This document shows, in pieces, positions 57,634 through 64,000 of a stretch of DNA of 64,000 nt. Numbering within the stretch: position 1 is the first letter of the stretch; every line of letters starts with the position of its first letter. The stretch lies in assembly GCA_963969345.1 (NCBI GenBank), contig OZ017769.1, positions 7,195,725 to 7,259,724 on the forward strand, written 5' to 3'. Source of the DNA: Turbatrix aceti. Lineage: Eukaryota > Nematoda > Chromadorea > Rhabditida > Panagrolaimidae. A program made the position numbers and the translations under genes. The notes under the pieces are model-generated. The model was not told the origin of the DNA, did not search any database, and saw only the letters and a list, made by a program, of their open reading frames with translations.

Positions 57634-58134
57634 GCATTGACGACTCATTTTGACCAAAATTTAGAATTGAAAAAAATATTTTTTTATAGAAAACGCACAA
57701 AAAATACCAAAACGTAGAAATTTATGAATTTTGAACAAAAAATACTCAACACTGATAAAAAAAAAGAGTTTCAAGTTTTCGGAGTCGATTCTTTTGAAAG
57801 AAACTGGATTCCGAGTCTGAATTTTCAGCATTCAGTGAAAGCCGACTCCGAAGGCGGAGTCGGTGGAACACTTGCCAGCAAGCTTGCTTGATGTCAGATG
57901 ATGTCGGTTGCAACTTGCAATAATTAACAGCAGTCAGTCCCCCGGGAACGCAATGAGTGCTCGACGGTTGCTCGGAGGTCCCGTACCGAAAAACGCAACT
58001 CGCGTGCAGTCTGACTTCAAAACTCGTAGTCAGTGGTGTGGTTATTTGTCACTTGTCGTCTCCTCCGAACGGTTCTTGCCGGCGTTGTTGAAGATTTTCT
58101 GTGTCCTCTTGGTTCACTGAAAGTAAACGAAGAG
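57634..58134 (+). other. Spacer between RTCB and ETFA
   Basis: About 500 bp with no recognised gene; a 70-residue ORF at 57908-58120 looks random. It presumably holds the ETFA promoter. Confidence 0.45.
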
Positions 58135-58140
58135 TTTCAG
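58135..58140 (+). promoter_or_regulatory. Spliced-leader acceptor of ETFA
   Basis: TTTCAG followed by GAGCGAT and the ATG, 7 nt downstream; typical spacing for SL trans-splicing. Confidence 0.6.
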
Positions 58141-58147
58141 GAGCGAT

Positions 58148-59565
58148 ATGTTCTCGTCCAAGAGTCTGCTGATCTTCCGTGGCCTTCTCAGCACTTCCGG
58201 GGTGAGTTGAGGTGCTTGCTTCGGGGTTTGAGCGGTGATCATTGATCACAGTCGTCGATCGACGCCCGTCTTGTTGTTGTATTTTTTGCAAAGATTTTTG
58301 GGTTTTTTTGTGCAATTTAGGCCAAATGTAGTTTTTTGATGGGTTTTATGAGTATTTTGTTTTTTTAGTCGCGCCTCAACAGCACTCTAGTCATCGCCGA
58401 GCACAACGAGGCAGCTCTGTCCGCGGTCACGCTGAATGCCATCGCCGCGGCTTCCAAACTCGGCCATGAGGTCTCCGTCCTCGTCGCCGGAGAATCCAGC
58501 AAGGCAGTCTCCGAGGCTGTCGGCAAAGTGGCAGGCGTGAAGCGCGTGCTCGTTGCCCAGGACCCCGCCCTCAAAAACCAGCTGCCAGAAGCCGTCACGG
58601 AAACGGTCGTCGCTGCCCAGGGCCAGTTTAAGTTCTCCCACATCCTGGCAGGCGGTTCGTCGTTCGGCAAAGGACTCATCCCTCGCGTCGCTGCCAAACT
58701 CGACGTTTCTCCCATTTCCGAGGTCACCGCCATCCACAGCGACGACACCTTCAGCCGTCCGACGTACGCGGGCAACATCATCGCCAAGGTCAAGTCCTCG
58801 GCTGCCGTTAAGGTTTTTACCGTGCGTGGCACCGCTTTCGAGCAGGCCGCTGCCACCGGAGGCTCCGGGGCAGCTGAGAACGTTCCCGCCGGCACAATTG
58901 ATAGCTCGCTCTCCGAGTTCGTCAGCCAGACGCTCGCCAAGTCGGATCGCCCGGATCTGCAGTCTGCGAAGATCGTCGTGTCCGGCGGCCGCGGTTTGAA
59001 GTCCAAGGAGAACTTCCAGATCATCTATGATCTCGCCGACAAACTCGGAGCAGGTGTCGGGGCTTCGCGCGCCGCCGTCGACTCTGGATTCGTGCCCAAC
59101 GATGCTCAGGTCGGGCAAACTGGCAAGATTGTGGCTCCTGTGAGTTTTTTTCGCCTTTTTTTAGTGTTGTCGGGTTTTTTTGAATTTTCGGGTTTGTGAA
59201 CCCGCAAAAAAGTCAAAAAGTGAAGAATTAGAAAAAAAACGCTAAAACCTACTAAATTTTGGCTAAAAATTAGTAATACAAAATTTTCGGGTTCAGTATT
59301 GGGCCAGGTTACCCAAAAAATGTATCAAACCCGACAACACAGCTTTTCGTGTCAGGACAAGTTGAAGAAAATAAAATCGTTTCAGGAGCTCTATATCGCG
59401 GTCGGCATCAGCGGTGCCATCCAGCACATTGCCGGCATGAAAGACAGCAAGGTCATCGTGGCCATCAACAAGGACAAGGAGGCGCCCATCTTCCAGATCG
59501 CAGACTACGGCCTCGTCGGCGACCTCTTCAAGGTCGTGCCCGAGCTCACGGCAGCACTCAAGTAA
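58148..59565 (+). CDS. ETFA: Electron transfer flavoprotein alpha subunit, mitochondrial
   Basis: Exons 58148..58201, 58369..59139, 59386..59565; 334 residues. With ETF-beta it passes electrons from matrix acyl-CoA dehydrogenases to ETF-QO. Exon 1 encodes a short basic amphipathic presequence ([18 protein letters not shown]) for import. The mature part has the N-terminal domain ([42 protein letters not shown]) and the FAD-binding C-terminal signature: [79 protein letters not shown]. Intron 2 contains a small inverted-repeat element. Confidence 0.97.
59164..59340. repeat. Small inverted-repeat element in ETFA intron 2
   Basis: A 14-bp perfect inverted pair, GTGTTGTCGGGTTT at 59164-59177 and its complement at 59327-59340, bounds 177 bp containing further GGGTTT/AACCC hairpins. 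No target-site duplication is clear. Confidence 0.55.
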
Positions 59566-59656
59566 GCGGGGCACCGTCCGAAAACATTCTAACATTCTGC
59601 TAGGAGCCTCCCCCCTCGAGTCATTGTAAATTTTATGGACGTGGAATCCGATGTGA

Positions 59657-59662
59657 AATAAA
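59657..59662 (+). terminator. Poly(A) signal AATAAA of ETFA
   Basis: 92 bp after the stop codon and 58 bp before the convergent SFT2 stop. Confidence 0.75.
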
Positions 59663-59719
59663 GTATCGTACATACACAGCGTTTTTTGTGTTTAGTCTTT
59701 TTTCGAGGCAGGGGACGTG

Positions 59720-60502
59720 TCAGAGACTCACGAAGCGTCCGAAACAGCTCAGCAGCGTCTCTCTCGCGTAGGGGATGTACGAGAGCGAGTACCAGGCCAT
59801 CGCGATGTACTGACCGCCGGTAAAGATGAGTGCGAGGCCCGGATTCTGCAGGACGAGGCCTGCGATGAGGGTGAGCGCGATCATGAGAATGTACGTGAGC
59901 GAGGCCAGCAACCGGGTCGGCTCGAACATCTTTTTGAGCTGCTTGAGCGGACCTGTCAGGAAACATGTTCTGAAAAGAAAACACGGCACGGGTAACAGGT
60001 AAGAACACGTTCAACGGCACAGAAATAATTAATTAATTAATTAATTAACAAATTACCCAGCGAGAGATATAAAACTGCCGACAGACACCATAACTGCGAA
60101 ACCGGAAAAGTTGCCTGCGAAAAGCAGAGGAGATCCCTAAAAAACAAACACGGCAATAAGAAAAAGCGATAGGATTCAGAGACTGATCTTGCGAGAACAA
60201 AAAAGGTCGGATAAACACATAAATAATTCATAAAAAATGGACACAGAAAAAAAGAAACCAACCAAAAATGAGCAAATCATTGACAGGATAAAACAAAGCA
60301 CGAAGCATTGAATTTTGAGTTCCCAGGACAACCCATTCAGCACTCGTATCTGAAAAAGCAGAGATTTACGGTTTCTGAAACGTCTACGATCACTCACGTT
60401 GTCTTCGGTCGTACTTGCAGAGTCCGACGCTGCTCCCGCAGGTGCTGACTCGACATCTTCGGATGTCGGTGACCTGACGACGGACTTGAGTCGTTCAAAC
60501 AT
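59720..60502 (-). CDS. SFT2-domain vesicle transport protein
   Basis: Exons 60398..60502, 60263..60349, 60057..60136, 59720..59969; 173 residues. A small four-helix membrane protein of the SFT2 family, linked in yeast to endosome-to-Golgi vesicle fusion. The N-terminus is soluble and Ser/Glu-rich (MFERLKSVVRSPTSEDVESA). Helices: CFVLCFILSMICSFLGS, FSGFAVMVSVGSFISLAG, ASLTYILMIALTLIAGLVLQ, LALIFTGGQYIAMAWYSLSY. Family signature TCFLTGPLKQLKKMFEPTR joins helices 2 and 3, and the ending YIPYARETLLSCFGRFV is typical. Introns are short; one carries an AATT run at 60027-60048. Head to head with ZC3H15 and tail to tail with ETFA. Confidence 0.93.
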
Positions 60503-60764
60503 GACAAAATCGTTCGAATTGGGTGAGAAGCGGGAGTACAAAAGATATGCCGCCGCGACTTCTTCGGGACATCGCAATCGGTGCAAACTGCACGAGTTGC
60601 TACTCCTGCAACGAAAACTATACTTCTCGATGTCAAACAACGTGCGTTGTGATTTTTCGACTAGTTTCTGTTGTCCTTCTTCGATTTTGCCTCTGAGGCT
60701 TGTTTTTCGCATATCTACGTTATTTCTAGCGATTCCGTCTATCTAGCCGAGAACACTATCCAAG
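60503..60764. promoter_or_regulatory. Bidirectional promoter between SFT2 and ZC3H15
   Basis: 262 bp between divergent ATGs. A TTATTTCTAG acceptor at 60720-60729 lies 35 bp before the ZC3H15 ATG and could be a spliced-leader site. Confidence 0.55.
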
Positions 60765-62978
60765 ATGCCACCAAAGAAGCAGGCCGCGGGTCCGAGCAAG
60801 AAGGAGGTCGAGAAAAAGAAGCAGAAGATCATCGAAGACCGTACCTTCGGACTCAAAAACAAGAAGAGCAACAAAATGCAGAAGTACATTGCGCAAGTTG
60901 AGGCCAACGTGAGTTTTTGGGGGGTTTTTGAATTTTTGGGGAATTCGGTGATTTTATTGGATTTAGATCAAAAACACGGGCCCCCAGAAAAGGACCGAGA
61001 AGAAGAAAGACGACAAGGATGATCTGAAGGACCTTAACGTTCTGTTCAAGCCCGTGCAGACGATGCCGAAGATCGCAGCCGGTAAGTGTTGCCTGTTTTG
61101 GCATTTTTTGCATCCCTGGCGTTGCAGACGTCGATCCGAAAACCGTGCTATGTGTCTTCTTTAAGCAGGGTCTCTGCCAGAAAGGCAAGAAGTGCAAGTA
61201 TTCGCATGACCTTGCTGTCCAGCAGAAGACCGCCAAGCGAAATCTCTATTTTGATAGTCGTGATGCCAAATCCGACAATAAAGGTTGGTTTTTTGTGAAA
61301 AATTAAATTTGGGATTGAAAATGTTTCATCACGTGCTGAGTTTTTATTTCATGATTTTTTGATGATTTGTACAGCGAGATCAGTACTTTTTATTCAGTTT
61401 TAAAACAAATGAAAAAAAAAATGGTTGAATTTGAGATGAAAAATGTTTTATTACATAAATATTTTTATGCGGCGATTTTTTTGATGATTTATTTATGTGG
61501 CGATATCAGTACTTTTGATCCAGTGCTTTTTCAAAAAAAAAAATTTATTATCCAGAGAGAGCCATGGTTTTGTCTGGCTATCAATCAGGACGGTTAAAAA
61601 CACGTCAATGACTTGTTTTTCACGGAGCAAACAAATTAGGAGATGCTTTGCGAAAAAAAACCAGAGTAACGCCGGCGTCGGGGACCGGCCGGGCGCTGTA
61701 ACTGCTTACTCATCTTTTTCGTCGGCCTCGGGGTGATCACTGAGCTATGGCGTCTGACTGTTCATTTTTTTGCAGAGGAGACCAATGAAAACTGGGATGA
61801 AAAGATGCTTGCCGAAGTCGCCGAGAAAAAGCACGGCGAAGCCGATCGCAAACAGGTGAATCGCACGGAAAAAGTGAGTTTTTGGAATTCTGAATGCATT
61901 GAACAATGACAACTTTTTTTGTAGGTGTGCAACTACTTTTTGGATGCTGTGGAAGACAACAAGTACGGTGGGTGTTTGGTTTTTTTTTGTTTTGATTCTG
62001 GCTGTTGTCAGCGTCGTCGGTTGATTGATTGATTGATTGAACGCATTCTGATGCACTTTTTCTTGACCGTATGTATGTCTATAGGCTGGTTCTGGGAGTG
62101 CCCGAATGGCAAGACGTGCATCTACCGCCACGCTCTGCCTGCGGGCTACGTTCTCAAAAAAGAGAGAAAGAGGCTCGAGGATTTGAAAAAACTCGAAACC
62201 ATCAGTCTCGAGGAACTCATCGAGAAGGAACGCTCTCTGTTAAACACGGCCACCTGCACCAAGGTCACCCTCGAGACCTTCATCGCCTGGAAGAAGAAGA
62301 AGCTCATCGAGAAGAAGAAGAAGGCTGCCGAGGCCGAGAAGGAGAAGAAGGCCAAGGCAAAGGTCAACAAGGTGGGATGATCATTTTTTTTTTGCATTCA
62401 TTTTTCGCTTTGTTGTTCGCCGAGGGGGATTCAGGAAGCTTTTTTACGCCAAAACCGGTTTTTTGGGTCTTTAGAGTTATTTTTTGTACCAAAAAAAAAA
62501 CAAACATTGAAGTCATTATGAGATTTTCAGAATGGTTTGAGTGGGCGCGACTTGTTCACGTTCAATCCGGACATGGTCGGCGATGACGACGATGAGGTGC
62601 AAGCTGAGAAACTCGAACGCGAGCCGGATGAAGATGGCCAGGTTTGTTCAATTTTTGATGTTCTACCTCGAAAATTGTTTTTTTTCTTTCCAGGACGATA
62701 TCAAGGCCTTCGACATTGACGACAACATGTTCTACGTCTGCGGCGAGATCGAAGACATCGACGCCGAGACGACCGAGGAGACCGTACCAGAAACCGCCCC
62801 CGCAGAGCCCCAGGTCTTCGACGAGGACCTCTTTGACGCCGACGCCATCCCTGACGACGACGACGACGAGGACGAAGATGAGCCGGGCCGCGACGCGGGT
62901 GGCCAAGAGCACGAGCAGAAAAACAGGCCATCGGCCTCGGAGCCACCCACCTCGGCGGTCGAAAAGCTCAAGCTTTGA
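60765..62978 (+). CDS. ZC3H15: Zinc finger CCCH protein 15 (DFRP1)
   Basis: Eight exons: 60765..60908, 60967..61081, 61128..61283, 61776..61873, 61925..61967, 62085..62371, 62531..62641, 62694..62978; 412 residues. DFRP1 binds and stabilises the DRG1 GTPase, which acts on ribosomes. Start [20 protein letters not shown] and [15 protein letters not shown] are diagnostic. Two CCCH fingers follow: [19 protein letters not shown] and a split one from [15 protein letters not shown] to [15 protein letters not shown]. The DRG-binding region has [26 protein letters not shown], then a Lys/Glu coiled coil and [13 protein letters not shown]. The C-terminus is acidic ([10 protein letters not shown]). Intron 3 (492 bp) contains a diverged tandem duplication. 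Confidence 0.95.
61315..61532. repeat. Diverged tandem duplication in ZC3H15 intron 3
   Basis: Copies at about 61315-61405 and 61436-61530 share AAAATGTTT, GATTTTTT(T)GATGATTT and GATATCAGTACTTTT-like segments. Confidence 0.6.
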
Positions 62979-64000
62979 GGAAGTTGATACCGGACGATCG
63001 ACGACGGATATAAAGTGACCCTGTGTTTTTTACCCCGTCCGCCTTTTGTTGTTTTTGCGGCGTCGGCTAACTGTGATCTGCTTTCCTCCCCGCGGCCCTC
63101 CTCAGCGCGTCATCCATTCCCGTTCGCGTCCGCGCTCTCGTCGGGTTAAGCGCGAGGCAGTGTGGAGAGGCAGTCATTAAAGCGGACGACGTAGAACAAA
63201 TGTTTTGTTTGGAAAAATTTTTGAACACGACGAGAAAAGTTGGGGTAGTGGTGGTGGTGGTGGGAGATGTCGGAGGAGGACACGCCCCAAGTTAGGTAGG
63301 CAGCCGCGCAACACCGGACGGACGCGCGACGCGAGACGCCCCCAGGGCCGAATGGAGGTCGTCGTCACCGTCGTCCGCGCGGGACGCACCGCGCCGGTCA
63401 CTGGCGACTGCGTCGTCGTCGTCGAGGCGGCGATGACGACCAGGTAGCGAACGACGAACCGACCCGGGCGGTTCGGTGGCTGCTCGTCTCGTTGCTGCCG
63501 CTCACGCTCATCGGAGCGGGCCAAAGCCATCCGGGGTCCCCCGGGGATTGATTCTGGAGCGAGCGAGACATTGATTGGTTTTTTACGTTATTTTCAAAGG
63601 GGCGGGGCTTTATTTTTAACGAAGCCCCCCCCCCTCCCCTGTGTCCCCAAAAAAACCATGACCTGTTGTCCGATACGATCGATGTCGATGGTCGGTGTCT
63701 AATGAGGAGCTGAACGAATAAACGAACGACGCCGACGATGCTGGCGATGATGATGATGATCAATCGCGGGGGCTCATTTGTCGTCCGCTTCCTCCACTAA
63801 TCCCAGCCAGCGCCACCAGCCACGCGGCGTATGACTCGGGGCGCTGAGCATGACCCACTTGGCGCTTGCGCTGTTAGTGCTGGCTGCGGCGGACGTCGTC
63901 TAATCTCTGGTGATGAGACGGTTGTCGTCGTCGTCGTCGGCGGCCGTGGCGGCGGCGTCGGAGACGACGGCGGAGTGATGGACGGCGATCGGGCCACCCC
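62979..64000. other. Region after ZC3H15 to the window end
   Basis: No gene recognised. ATTAAA at 63176-63181 may be the ZC3H15 poly(A) signal. The rest has GGT, GAT and GTC triplet runs, and could be the promoter of a gene beyond the edge. Confidence 0.5.

Overview
The window is nuclear DNA of a nematode. Three lines of evidence agree: three cuticle-collagen genes of the nematode type, a complete LIN-29 heterochronic zinc-finger gene, and an exact copy of the 22-nt nematode SL1 spliced-leader sequence (found inside a retroelement). Introns are mostly 40-60 bp with TTTCAG-like acceptors, mixed with a few much longer ones. I cannot name the genus; the long introns and gene-poor stretches make Caenorhabditis unlikely.

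Layout. 1-4.6 kb: the 5' part of a CDK11/PITSLRE kinase gene (minus), head to head with a complete cytosolic arginyl-tRNA synthetase (plus). 4.7-10.8 kb: no recognisable gene. 10.8-11.5 kb: a single-exon atypical dual-specificity phosphatase (plus). 11.5-16.9 kb: gene-poor, with a hAT-like MITE. 16.9-38.3 kb: lin-29 (minus), eight coding exons and one intron of about 19 kb. Inside that intron, antisense to lin-29, lies a young LTR retroelement (30.5-36.0 kb). 38.3-41.9 kb: no recognisable gene upstream of lin-29. 41.9-45.5 kb: a CK1/TTBK-like kinase and a FER-like SH2 tyrosine kinase, same strand and 314 bp apart. 45.8-52.0 kb: three tandem cuticle collagens (minus). 53.0-63.0 kb: a compact block of housekeeping genes: PIGM (minus) head to head with RTCB (plus), then ETFA (plus), then SFT2 (minus) head to head with ZC3H15 (plus).

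The most unusual object is the retroelement. Its two 581-bp LTRs differ at one base. It has a PBS-like site and a polypurine tract. It carries one continuous reading frame that joins a Ty3/gypsy-like Gag (coiled coil, gag domain, CCHC knuckle) directly to an envelope-like glycoprotein, with no protease, reverse transcriptase, RNase H or integrase. Each LTR contains a perfect SL1 leader followed by ATAAAC in place of the GTAAAC donor of SL RNA. This suggests a retroelement that encodes its own spliced leader and moves with proteins supplied in trans.

The other genes are mostly conserved core functions: translation and tRNA ligation (RARS, RTCB, ZC3H15), GPI-anchor synthesis (PIGM), mitochondrial electron transfer (ETFA), Golgi traffic (SFT2) and RNA-processing kinase (CDK11). 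Developmental and cuticle genes are lin-29 and the collagens. The two kinases belong to families expanded in nematodes and often male-germline expressed.
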